Source: Rhodoplanes sp. Z2-YC6860
Lineage (GTDB): Bacteria > Pseudomonadota > Alphaproteobacteria > Rhizobiales > Xanthobacteraceae
DNA length: 64,000 nt
Direction of reading: 5' to 3'
NCBI RefSeq assembly: GCF_001579845.1
Contig: NZ_CP007440.1
Span: 3,432,029 to 3,496,028 of the forward strand
Shown here: one piece after another, positions 1 through 7,011 of the stretch
How positions within the stretch are numbered: position 1 is the stretch's first letter
How the letters are laid out: every line of letters starts with the position of its first letter
The notes under the pieces: model-generated
Told to the model about the DNA's origin: nothing
Seen by the model: the letters and a program-made list of their open reading frames with translations, nothing else
Databases searched by the model: none
Made by a program: the position numbers and the translations under genes

Positions 1-667
1 CGGGCTTTTCGATGATCGAGATCGGCACCGGCACGTGGCCGGAATTGGCGTGCACGATGCGCTCGATGTTGTAGCGCTCGGTGTAGGACTTGGCGTCCTC
101 CATCAGATGCAGCACCACGCGCGTGCCGCGCGCGGGCGCTGAAGCTGCGTCGACCGGTGCGACCGTGTAGGTGCCCTTGCCGTCGGACGACCACTGCCAG
201 GCCTCAGCGCTGCCGGCGCGGTGCGAGGTCACGTCGACGCGGTCGGCGACCATGAAGGCCGAATAGAAGCCCACGCCGAACTGTCCGATCAGCGTCGCGC
301 TTTCGCTCGCTTTGGCGGCTTCGAGGCGCTCCATGAACGCCTTGGTGCCGGAGCGCGCGATCGTGCCGAGCGCGTCGACCAGTTCGTCATGGTTCATGCC
401 GATGCCGTTGTCTTCGATCGTGAGCTCGCGCTTGTCGGCGTCGAGCGCGATCGTGATGCGCGGCTTGGCATCGTCGCCGAGCAGGGCAGGATTGGCGATG
501 GCGTCGTAGCGCAGCCGCTCGCAGGCGTCGGCGGCGTTCGAGATGAGCTCGCGGAGGAAGACGTCTTTGTCCGAATAGACCGAATGCACCATCAGGTGAA
601 GGAGCCGCGACACGTCGGCTTCGAAGGTGCGATTTTCGGTTTTGGCGTCGGCGGTCGTGTCGGTCAT
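1..667 (-). CDS. htpG: Molecular chaperone HtpG (Hsp90), N-terminal part
   Basis: The first 222 codons of an Hsp90 chaperone; the rest lies beyond the left edge. The N-terminal GHKL ATPase domain is clear: ELISNAADA around residue 40 carries the catalytic Glu and the Mg-binding Asn, DNGIGM (86-91) is the ATP-lid motif, and GQFGVGFYSAF (128-138) is the glycine-rich loop. HtpG is a cytosolic ATP-driven dimeric chaperone that helps client proteins fold under stress. The start is the ATG at 665-667, giving MTDTTADAK. No neighbouring gene on this strand suggests an operon. Confidence 0.97.
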   Translation of the reverse strand, partial: MTDTTADAKTENRTFEADVSRLLHLMVHSVYSDKDVFLRELISNAADACERLRYDAIANPALLGDDAKPRITIALDADKRELTIEDNGIGMNHDELVDALGTIARSGTKAFMERLEAAKASESATLIGQFGVGFYSAFMVADRVDVTSHRAGSAEAWQWSSDGKGTYTVAPVDAASAPARGTRVVLHLMEDAKSYTERYNIERIVHANSGHVPVPISIIEKP

Positions 668-822
668 GGCAGGCTGGGATCCCAAGGAATTTGTCGCGCA
701 GGAAATGGCGGGAAAGGCCTGAGAATTCAAGGCCTAAGTGCGGCTCATCCAACCTCGGGATCGGCGATGAGCGGCATCGCGCGCGGTATCTCGGTAAGCG
801 CCTGAATTAAGAGGCAATTTCC

Positions 823-844
823 GAAGTGTGAGATTGCACACTTC
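823..844. promoter_or_regulatory. Perfect inverted repeat upstream of small membrane protein gene
   Basis: Arms GAAGTGTG and CACACTTC are perfect 8-base complements with a 6-base spacer, 59 bases before the ATG at 903 and about 155 bases upstream of htpG on the other strand. There is no T-run, so it looks more like a dimeric-regulator operator than a terminator. The regulator is unknown. Confidence 0.4.
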
Positions 845-902
845 TGGCTACCACGGCGCGGGAGCAGATTGATAGCGGAGCTGGGCACTTGAGGGGAATG
901 CC

Positions 903-1145
903 ATGACACACATTCTCGAGCATGATCGCACCGGGTTCTTCACCGTGGTTGGTGCTCCCCCCATCGCCGAGGAGCATCAGGATGCCCACAGCCACTATCA
1001 TCTGGACTCGATCAGCGGCACCACCGGCGCATTCGTCGCGGGCGTGTGGTTCGCGCTGTACGCGGCCATCGTGGTGGCGGCGATCCTGGGCAAGGACGGC
1101 GTCGGCCGCATCGTCGAGACGATCACGGCGGCTCTGATCCGCTGA
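903..1145 (+). CDS. Small single-pass membrane protein, unknown function
   Basis: An 80-residue protein with a His/Asp/Glu-rich N-terminal half (EEHQDAHSHYHLD) followed by one hydrophobic segment (about residues 44-62, FVAGVWFALYAAIVVAAIL) and a short charged tail. A good ribosome binding site (GAGGGG) lies about 7 bases before the ATG, a palindrome lies upstream and a strong terminator follows, which supports a real monocistronic gene. The His-rich segment could bind metal, but that is inference. I do not recognise the family. Confidence 0.7.
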   Translation: MTHILEHDRTGFFTVVGAPPIAEEHQDAHSHYHLDSISGTTGAFVAGVWFALYAAIVVAAILGKDGVGRIVETITAALIR

Positions 1146-1167
1146 ATCGATGGTCCACTGAAATCCA

Positions 1168-1200
1168 AAGGGGCGGCGAACGATCCGTTCGCGGCCCCTT
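1168..1200. terminator. Bidirectional terminator between small membrane gene and crp-type gene
   Basis: A 15-bp stem with one mismatch (AAGGGG...CCCCTT outer arms, GCGAACG/CGTTCGC inner arms) and an ATC loop, followed by TTGTTTA on the plus strand and preceded by A-rich sequence for the minus strand. It sits between convergent genes ending at 1145 and 1223. Confidence 0.75.
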
Positions 1201-1222
1201 GTTTATCTGCCGGTTCTCGCCG

Positions 1223-1969
1223 TCACTTCTCGTCGCTGTGCAACTGCTGCAGCAACTCGGGCACGTTGGTCAGCACGAACGCGCCGCGTCGCTTCAGCAT
1301 CAGGCCCGAACGCTCCAGCGCCTTCATCTCCCGCGCCACCATCTCGCGACGCGTGCTGACGCGGGCCGCGATGTCGGAATGCACCGGCGGCGGCGACACG
1401 ATCGCCTGCCGTTCGTTGGTCGGATCGGGCCGCGACCGCCGCAACAGTTCGGCGAAGATGCGGTGCTTCACGTGCATCGACGAAAATTCGTGCACGCGCT
1501 GATCGAGCATGCGGATGCGCGCGACGAGCTGCAGCAGCAGCTGCTCGCTGACGTCCGGATACTTGTGGATGATCTCGCGGAACACCGGCGCGGGCATCGA
1601 GGCGATGGTGGCGTCGGTGATGGCGAGAATGCCGGCCGAACGCGGCTGGCCGTCGATCGCTGCCATCTCGCCGAAATAGCCGCCGGCTTCGATGTCGCCA
1701 AGGATGACCTCGCGGTCAGGCGAGGGCGTGATCAGCACGCGCACCACGCCGCTCGTCAGGAAGAAGATGTCGGTGCCGACGTCGTTCTGCTCGAGCAGCC
1801 ACTCCTTGGCATGAGCATGACGCCAGTTGCAGCGCCGTTCGAAGGAGACGCGGTCGTTTGCGTCAAGCGAACGCAGGAGCCCAACTCGCTCCAGGCTTTC
1901 GTGTGGTTTAGTCGCCCGAATATCCACTGTGTCCTCGATCCTCCCGCCCAGCGATTCCAATATGGGCAA
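1223..1969 (-). CDS. Crp/Fnr-family transcriptional regulator
   Basis: A 248-residue regulator. Residues about 25-140 form a cyclic-nucleotide-binding fold, with the phosphate-binding cassette region GGYFGEMAAIDGQPRSAG. A long dimerisation helix (RIRMLDQRVHEF) follows, then a winged HTH in the last ~80 residues (HSDIAARVSTRREMVAREM). There is no N-terminal Cys cluster, so it is not an oxygen-sensing FNR. The PRSA resembles the cAMP-binding consensus, so cAMP is plausible but unproven. It is divergent from the flavin monooxygenase gene at 2202, 232 bases away, and may control it or itself. Confidence 0.9.
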   Translation of the reverse strand: MPILESLGGRIEDTVDIRATKPHESLERVGLLRSLDANDRVSFERRCNWRHAHAKEWLLEQNDVGTDIFFLTSGVVRVLITPSPDREVILGDIEAGGYFGEMAAIDGQPRSAGILAITDATIASMPAPVFREIIHKYPDVSEQLLLQLVARIRMLDQRVHEFSSMHVKHRIFAELLRRSRPDPTNERQAIVSPPPVHSDIAARVSTRREMVAREMKALERSGLMLKRRGAFVLTNVPELLQQLHSDEK

Positions 1970-2201
1970 GCCCGCCGCGCTCGTATGCGGTCTAGCTCAC
2001 ACTCGCCGGATGCCGGACCAGTGCCGGCTCCGGGTCTCCCAATGACCTGGATTGTGGGCGGCACTGTGCCAACCAAGGCGCAGCCGCTTCCATTGCGCCG
2101 GCACCTTAAATTGCTGCGGGTATTTTGCAATCAGTTTGCGTGCAAATCAGGGCCGCGGGCAGGGTGCTTTTGCCCGGGTTCCATCGTGCTAACAATGCAC
2201 T

Positions 2202-3446
2202 ATGGACGTCATCATTACCGGCGGCGGCATTGGTGGGCTGACCTTGGCCCTCGCCCTTAAGGCGAGCGGCGCGGCGCGTACAATTCGCGTATACGAGGCC
2301 GCAGCCGAGATGCGGGCGCTGGGCGTCGGCATCAATATCGGCGCCCACGCCATGAAGGAGCTGAGCGCGCTCGGCCTCGAAGACGCGCTGGTTGCGACAT
2401 CATGTCAGCCGCAGGACTACGCGTTTTTCACGCGCCACGGCCAGCTCGTCTACCGCGAGCCGTTCGGCAAGGCGGCGGGCCATCAATGGCCGCATATCTC
2501 GCTGCTGCGACCCGACTTGCAGCGGGTCCTGCTCGGCGCAGTGCGCGAGCGCATCGGTGCGGACAACTTTTTCGTGGGGCACCGCTGCACCGGCGTGGAG
2601 CAAAGCTCCGGCCGCGTGACAGCGCATTTTGCCGCGCCTGACGGTACTCCCTTGCCGGATCAGCAAGCCGACATCCTGATCGCCTGCGACGGCATTCACT
2701 CGGTGGTGCGCAAGCAGTTCTATCCCGACGAGGGCGCATTCAAGTTTCGCGGTTACAATCTCTGGCGCGGCGTCACTGTGCACAAGCCGTTCCTCACCGG
2801 CGAGAGCATCGCGCGCATCGGCGCGCGGCACTCGACGATGATCATCTATCCGCTGCGCCGGAACTACGACGGTGACGGTAGCACGCTCTACAATTGGGTC
2901 TGCGAGATCGAGCGCGATGTCGCCGTCCCGGTCGACTGGAACAAGCCGGGGCGGCTCGAGGACTTCCTGCCGAACTATCAGGACTGGGTGTTCGACTGGA
3001 TGGATGTGCCGGCGCTCATTCGGAACGCGCAGCAGATCCTGTCCTATCCGATGGTCGACCGCGATCCGGTGCCGCACTGGAGCTTCGAGCGCGTCACGCT
3101 CCTGGGCGACGCCGCGCATCCGATGTATCCGCAGGGCGGCAATGGCGGCGCGCAGGCGATCCTCGATGCGGCGGCGCTGGCGCGGTTTCTTGCGAGCGAG
3201 GCCGATCCGGTCGCGGCGCTGAAGGCCTACGAGGAAGCGCGGTTGCCGGTCACGGCCAAGATCGTGCTGCAGAACCGCACCGCGCCGCCCAACGTCATCG
3301 TCGACACCGTCGAGCAGCGCACCGGCGGCAAGAAATTCGAAAAGCTGGAAGACATCATCAGCCAGGACGAGATGAAGGCGATCTTCGAGAGCTATCAGAA
3401 GGTCGCCGGCTATCACGTGCAACAGGTTTCACGTCCACAAGGGTAA
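2202..3446 (+). CDS. PhzS-like flavin-dependent monooxygenase
   Basis: A 414-residue FAD monooxygenase of the aromatic hydroxylase (PHBH/PhzS) type. The N-terminal Rossmann motif GGGIGGLTLALAL (residues 7-19) binds the ADP part of FAD, IACDGIHSVVR is the DG motif that contacts NAD(P)H and FAD, and GDAAHPMYPQGGNG is the GD motif binding the FAD ribityl. Such enzymes hydroxylate aromatic or heteroaromatic acids with NAD(P)H and O2. The GlcG/HbpS-like gene follows after 6 bases, so the two are almost certainly co-transcribed. The substrate cannot be read from sequence; a phenazine is unlikely as no other phenazine genes are present. Confidence 0.9.
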   Translation: MDVIITGGGIGGLTLALALKASGAARTIRVYEAAAEMRALGVGINIGAHAMKELSALGLEDALVATSCQPQDYAFFTRHGQLVYREPFGKAAGHQWPHISLLRPDLQRVLLGAVRERIGADNFFVGHRCTGVEQSSGRVTAHFAAPDGTPLPDQQADILIACDGIHSVVRKQFYPDEGAFKFRGYNLWRGVTVHKPFLTGESIARIGARHSTMIIYPLRRNYDGDGSTLYNWVCEIERDVAVPVDWNKPGRLEDFLPNYQDWVFDWMDVPALIRNAQQILSYPMVDRDPVPHWSFERVTLLGDAAHPMYPQGGNGGAQAILDAAALARFLASEADPVAALKAYEEARLPVTAKIVLQNRTAPPNVIVDTVEQRTGGKKFEKLEDIISQDEMKAIFESYQKVAGYHVQQVSRPQG

Positions 3447-3452
3447 GGAAAA

Positions 3453-3875
3453 ATGGCCGACACTGCTCCGTCACTGAAGCTCACCTACGAGGGAGCGGCC
3501 AAGCTGCTCGCCGCCGCCGTCGCCAAGGCGAAGGATATGAGCGTGCCGCAATGCATCTGCATCGTCGACACCGGCGGGCATCTGCTCACCATGGCGCGGT
3601 TGGACGGCGCGTTTGGGCTGTCGGTCGACACGGCGCTGCGCAAGGCGCAGACCGCGGCGTCCTATGGCATCCCGACCGGCGACATCGCAGCCGGCATCGA
3701 CATCAAGCTTGCGATCGCGACCGAAGGCCGGCGGATCAACCTGCCGGGCGGCCTGCCGGTGATCGTCGACGGCCATGTCATTGGGGGTATCGGGGTCGGC
3801 TCCGGCACCGGCGAACAGGACAAAGAGGTCGCCAAGGCCGCGGTTGCCGCTTTTCCGGGCGCAAAGCGCTTCTGA
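3453..3875 (+). CDS. GlcG/HbpS-family heme-binding-like protein
   Basis: A 140-residue single-domain protein of the GlcG/HbpS (DUF336, PF03928) family. Signatures are VDTGGHLLTMARLDGA near residue 40 and LPGGLPVIVDGHVIGGIGVG near residue 95, the glycine-rich closing motif of the family. Members bind heme or small corrinoid/flavin-like ligands, or are accessory subunits of catabolic enzymes. There is no signal peptide, so it is cytosolic. AAGGAAAA just before the ATG is the ribosome binding site. Placement 6 bases after the monooxygenase suggests a helper role in that reaction. Confidence 0.85.
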   Translation: MADTAPSLKLTYEGAAKLLAAAVAKAKDMSVPQCICIVDTGGHLLTMARLDGAFGLSVDTALRKAQTAASYGIPTGDIAAGIDIKLAIATEGRRINLPGGLPVIVDGHVIGGIGVGSGTGEQDKEVAKAAVAAFPGAKRF

Positions 3876-3912
3876 TCGCGTCGCGCTGTCAGTTCCGGTT
3901 TCAGGCGGCCCT

Positions 3913-3940
3913 TTGGAACGTCACAAGGCGCTCCTATATT
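3913..3940 (+). promoter_or_regulatory. Candidate sigma70-type promoter for the reductase-like gene
   Basis: TTGGAA (3913-3918) and TATATT (3935-3940) are separated by 16 bases, 49 bases before the chosen ATG at 3990. This is the only AT-rich hexamer pair in the 114-base gap. The match is to the general consensus only. Confidence 0.4.
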
Positions 3941-3989
3941 GGACGGCGGTCCTGCCGGACCGCCGCACGACAGTATTGCAGGAGCCGCG

Positions 3990-5669
3990 ATGAGCATCGC
4001 CGATACACGACGCCAACAAATCTATCCGGTGCTCACCGCGGCGCAGATCGAGTCGATCCGCCGCTTCGCCAGCGGCGAGCCGCGCGAATTCGCGCCCGGC
4101 GACGTGGTCCAAAAGCTCGGCGAGCGCGGGGCCCCAGCCTGGCTGGTGCTGCGCGGGGCGATCGAGATCGAGATGCGCGATGCGCTCGGCCGGGAATCCG
4201 GCGAGCTGCATATGGGCGTGGGCCAGTTCACCGGTGAGATGGGTGCGCTTTCCGGCAGGGGTGCCTTTAGCACCGGACGTGCCGGTGCCCGGGGGTGCAC
4301 CGCGATCCCATTCGACGCGCCGCATCTGCGCGCGCTGATGGTCGGCTCCGCCGAGGTCGGCGAGATATTCATGCGCGCTTTCATCCTGCGCCGGGTGGCG
4401 CTGATCCAGGACGGTGGCGCGGGCTCGGTGCTGGTCGGGCGCACCAGCGATCCCGAGCTGATGCGACTGCGAAACTTCCTGTCGCGCAATGGCTATCCAC
4501 ACACCTCGCTCGACGCCGACTCCGACGAAGAGGGCCGCGCCGTGATCGAGCGTTTTGGCGTGCAGCCGGACGAGTTGCCGCTGATGGTCTGCCCGGACGG
4601 CACGCTGCTGAAGCGGCCGAGCGAGATTCAGGCCGGCTCCTGTCTCGGCATTACGCCTGAGCTTAATCCGGACGATGTGTTCGACGTGGTGGTGGTCGGC
4701 GCCGGACCCGCGGGCCTTGCCACCGCGGTGTACGCGGCTTCCGAGGGCCTGTCGGTGCTGGTGCTCGATCAGCGCCACTTCGGCGGCCAGGCCGGGGCGT
4801 CGGCGCGGATTGAGAACTATCTCGGCTTTCCGACCGGTATCTCAGGCATGGCGCTGGCCGGCCGGGCCTTCAGCCAGGCGCAGAAGTTCGGCGCGCAGAT
4901 TGCGATCCCGCTGCAGGTCAAGCATCTGGAATGCGGTGGGGCGGAGCGGCGTGACGAGGACCCGCTGCGGCTGATCCTCCAGGACGACCGCGCCGTGCAG
5001 GGCCGTAGCATCGTGATCGCCTCGGGCGCACGCTACCGGCGGCCGGACATTCCGAACCTCGACACCTTCGAAGGCATCGGTGTGTCGTACTGGGCGTCAG
5101 CGGTCGAAGCGAAACTCTGCGAGGGCGAGGAGATCGCGCTGGTCGGCGCCGGCAACTCCGCTGGACAGGCTTGCGTCTTTCTCGCGCCCAAGGTGAAGAA
5201 GTTGCATCTCATTTGCCGCGGCAAGGGCCTCGAAGCCTCGATGTCGCGCTATCTGATCGACCGCATCGGGGCGCTGCCGAATGTCGAGTTGCATGCCAGT
5301 ACCGAGATCGTCGGGCTTGAAGGCGACGGCACTGGCGGACTCAAGAACGCGACGTTCCGCTGCCGCACGACAGGTGAGCTGAAGGTCTGTTCGCCGCGCC
5401 ACCTGTTCCTGTTTATCGGCGCGGATCCGAACGCCGAATGGCTTTCCAAGCGCGTCGATGTGGACGGCGGAGGTTTTGTGATCACTGGCCAGCAGTTTGC
5501 CCAGGGTCGCGCCGGCTCCAACCGCGCGCCGTTGCCGCTCGAAACCAGCGTGCCTGGCGTGTTTGCGATCGGCGATGTGCGTGCGGGCTCGACCAAGCGC
5601 GTGGCGGCTGCGGTGGGCGAGGGCGCCGCGGTGGTGTCGCAGATCCACAGTGTGCTTTCGCCGCACTGA
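3990..5669 (+). CDS. cNMP-binding domain fused to thioredoxin-reductase-like FAD/NAD(P) oxidoreductase
   Basis: A 559-residue fusion. Residues 1-130 resemble a cyclic-nucleotide-binding domain. Residues about 145-215 look like a thioredoxin/glutaredoxin fold (LMRLRNFLSRNGYPHTSLD) without a CxxC. From about 230 it is a low-molecular-weight thioredoxin reductase: VVVVGAGPAGLATAVYAASE binds FAD, FGGQAGASARIENYLGFP is the family signature, and LVGAGNSAGQA binds NADPH. Where TrxB has its redox CATC, this protein reads WASA, so it cannot do dithiol exchange at that site. The start is ATG 3990, with GGAG 6 bases upstream, rather than the in-frame ATG at 3939. The 3' end of this gene is duplicated at 6266-6348. 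Confidence 0.88.
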   Translation: MSIADTRRQQIYPVLTAAQIESIRRFASGEPREFAPGDVVQKLGERGAPAWLVLRGAIEIEMRDALGRESGELHMGVGQFTGEMGALSGRGAFSTGRAGARGCTAIPFDAPHLRALMVGSAEVGEIFMRAFILRRVALIQDGGAGSVLVGRTSDPELMRLRNFLSRNGYPHTSLDADSDEEGRAVIERFGVQPDELPLMVCPDGTLLKRPSEIQAGSCLGITPELNPDDVFDVVVVGAGPAGLATAVYAASEGLSVLVLDQRHFGGQAGASARIENYLGFPTGISGMALAGRAFSQAQKFGAQIAIPLQVKHLECGGAERRDEDPLRLILQDDRAVQGRSIVIASGARYRRPDIPNLDTFEGIGVSYWASAVEAKLCEGEEIALVGAGNSAGQACVFLAPKVKKLHLICRGKGLEASMSRYLIDRIGALPNVELHASTEIVGLEGDGTGGLKNATFRCRTTGELKVCSPRHLFLFIGADPNAEWLSKRVDVDGGGFVITGQQFAQGRAGSNRAPLPLETSVPGVFAIGDVRAGSTKRVAAAVGEGAAVVSQIHSVLSPH

Positions 5670-5678
5670 TCAAAACAC

Positions 5679-5710
5679 CGAAGGCTCCGGCGATGCCGCC
5701 GGAGCCTTCG
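5679..5710. terminator. Bidirectional terminator, copy A
   Basis: A perfect 13-bp stem (CGAAGGCTCCGGC / GCCGGAGCCTTCG) with a 6-base loop, followed by TTAGTT, 10 bases after the reductase stop and 26 bases after the convergent BA14K-like gene ends. Confidence 0.8.
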
Positions 5711-5735
5711 TTAGTTCAAAACAGGAAGCGAACGG

Positions 5736-6167
5736 TTACGGGCAGGGACGCTCGATGCCACCTGCCCCGATGTATGTGCCGGTATTCGGATTGTAACTCC
5801 GGAACCGCTGCATGCAGTAGTCCACGGCGTCCCGACGGCGTGCCGCGTCGGCTGCAATGCCAGCGCCAATGATGCCGGCTGCAATGCCTACACCAATGCC
5901 GATCCCGCGGCCGCCACCGCCGCCGCGCCCACGACCGCCGCCGCCGCGAACAACGTTGCCGCCTCGACCACCACCACCACCGCCGCCGCGGCCACCGCCG
6001 CCACCGGGCTTTTTGCCGCGCTGCGCCATGGCCGGGGAAACGCTCGAGCTCATGAACACGCCGGTCATGGCGATGGTGTTGAATGCATAGACGCCCAGCA
6101 GTGCGCCGGTCGCCAGCAGCCGTGTCAGAAATTTACGGGCCGGTTGGCCCGGTTGTCGCCCAATCAT
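5736..6167 (-). CDS. Glycine-rich secreted protein with BA14K-like C-terminus (copy A)
   Basis: A 143-residue protein. An N-terminal hydrophobic segment (about 18-40) ends in SVSPAMA-Q, a plausible signal-peptidase site. Residues 50-88 are almost only Gly and Arg, then comes a small-residue hydrophobic stretch (IGIGVGIAAGIIGAGIAAD). The C-terminal YCMQRFRSYNPNTGTYIG plus ERPCP resembles the BA14K domain of Brucella/rhizobial surface proteins, which ends in a similar Cys-containing motif. It is probably periplasmic or surface-exposed; BA14K proteins are linked to immunoreactivity and lectin-like binding. GGAGAG precedes the ATG. It is a paralogue of the gene at 6460-6837. Confidence 0.75.
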   Translation of the reverse strand: MIGRQPGQPARKFLTRLLATGALLGVYAFNTIAMTGVFMSSSVSPAMAQRGKKPGGGGGRGGGGGGGRGGNVVRGGGGRGRGGGGGRGIGIGVGIAAGIIGAGIAADAARRRDAVDYCMQRFRSYNPNTGTYIGAGGIERPCP

Positions 6168-6265
6168 AAATCTCTCTCCGTTGTGCCGTTACAGTCCTCC
6201 CCAGACAACCGTAGGCTGTTGTGTTGTATGACACAATGGACGGGTGGGCCGGCATGGGTGCGCCA

Positions 6266-6348
6266 GCTCGACCAAGCGCGTGGCGGCTGCAGTGGACGAG
6301 GGCGCCGCGGTGGTGTCGCAAATCCACAGCGTGTTGTCGCCGCACTGA
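6266..6348 (+). pseudogene. Relic of reductase gene 3' end
   Basis: This 83-base segment matches the last 83 bases of the reductase-like gene (5587-5669) with about 6 substitutions, including the final CCGCACTGA. No upstream coding part is present, so it is a non-functional fragment carried in the tandem duplication. Confidence 0.88.
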
Positions 6349-6401
6349 TCGGTGGTGTCGTTCCGGGGCGCGAGCGGCCGCGGAGAACGTTTCGAAACAC
6401 C

Positions 6402-6431
6402 GAGGGCTCCGGCGGTGCCGCCGGAGCCCTC
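6402..6431. terminator. Bidirectional terminator, copy B
   Basis: GAGGGCTCCGGC / GCCGGAGCCCTC stem with a GGTGCC loop, the duplicate of the hairpin at 5679-5710 with compensatory changes that keep the outer pairs. It lies downstream of the minus-strand gene ending at 6460. Confidence 0.7.
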
Positions 6432-6459
6432 TCGATTTTCACCAAAGCAAATGGATCGC

Positions 6460-6837
6460 TCAGGGGCAGGGGCGCTCGACGCCGGGCGCAGCGAAATAGG
6501 TGCCGGTGTTCGGATTGTAGGTCCGGTAGCGCTGCATGCAGTAATCAACGGCGTTGTTCCGGCGGGCCGCGTCGGCCGCGATCGCGCCGCCGATGACGCC
6601 AGCCGCAATCCCGAGGCCAATGCCAACACCCACGCCGCTGCCACCGCGGCCTCGGCCTCGGCCGCGATCCCAGCCGCCGCGCCCTCTGCCGCGCGCCATG
6701 GCCGGCGAGACGCTCGATGTCATGACCACGCCGGTCATGGCGACGGTGTTGAACAGATAGACGCCCAGCAGAGCGCCGGTCGCCAGCACGCGAGTCAAGA
6801 TTTTACGAGCCGGCCGGCTCGCCTGATGCCCAGTCAT
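6460..6837 (-). CDS. Glycine-rich secreted protein with BA14K-like C-terminus (copy B)
   Basis: A 125-residue paralogue of the gene at 5736-6167. The N-terminus (PARKILTRVLATGALLGVY), the signal-peptide end (SVSPAMA-R) and the C-terminus (YCMQRYRTYNPNTGTYF...ERPCP) are nearly the same. The central Gly/Arg tract is shorter and differs most (GRGRGGWDRGRGRGRGG), as expected of slippage-prone sequence. The conserved ends and the diverged middle suggest both copies are under selection. It is probably exported. Confidence 0.75.
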   Translation of the reverse strand: MTGHQASRPARKILTRVLATGALLGVYLFNTVAMTGVVMTSSVSPAMARGRGRGGWDRGRGRGRGGSGVGVGIGLGIAAGVIGGAIAADAARRNNAVDYCMQRYRTYNPNTGTYFAAPGVERPCP

Positions 6838-7011
6838 CGTGTCGTCTCTCCAAGTCTGTTCGTTGCAATCCTTCCCCCCGGCAACCTAGGCCCTTGCAAG
6901 GTACGATACAATGCAAAGGGGCCGACAAAAGGACGCGCGCAGCGGCAATACACCGCGGACGATGCTATGAGCGATGCGGTGACTGCCAGATGAATGAGGC
7001 ATCGCGAAAAC

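Larger units (their letters stand above)
5587..6913. repeat. Tandem segmental duplication: reductase 3' end, terminator and BA14K-like gene
   Basis: Two diverged direct copies at an offset of about 680 bases. Copy A (about 5587-6238) holds the last 83 bases of the reductase gene, its terminator, the BA14K-like gene at 5736 and its upstream leader. Copy B (about 6266-6913) holds a relic of the same 83 bases (about 6 differences), the same kind of GC-rich terminator, a paralogous BA14K-like gene and a similar leader. Copy B has about 44 extra bases between the relic stop and the terminator. Confidence 0.85.
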
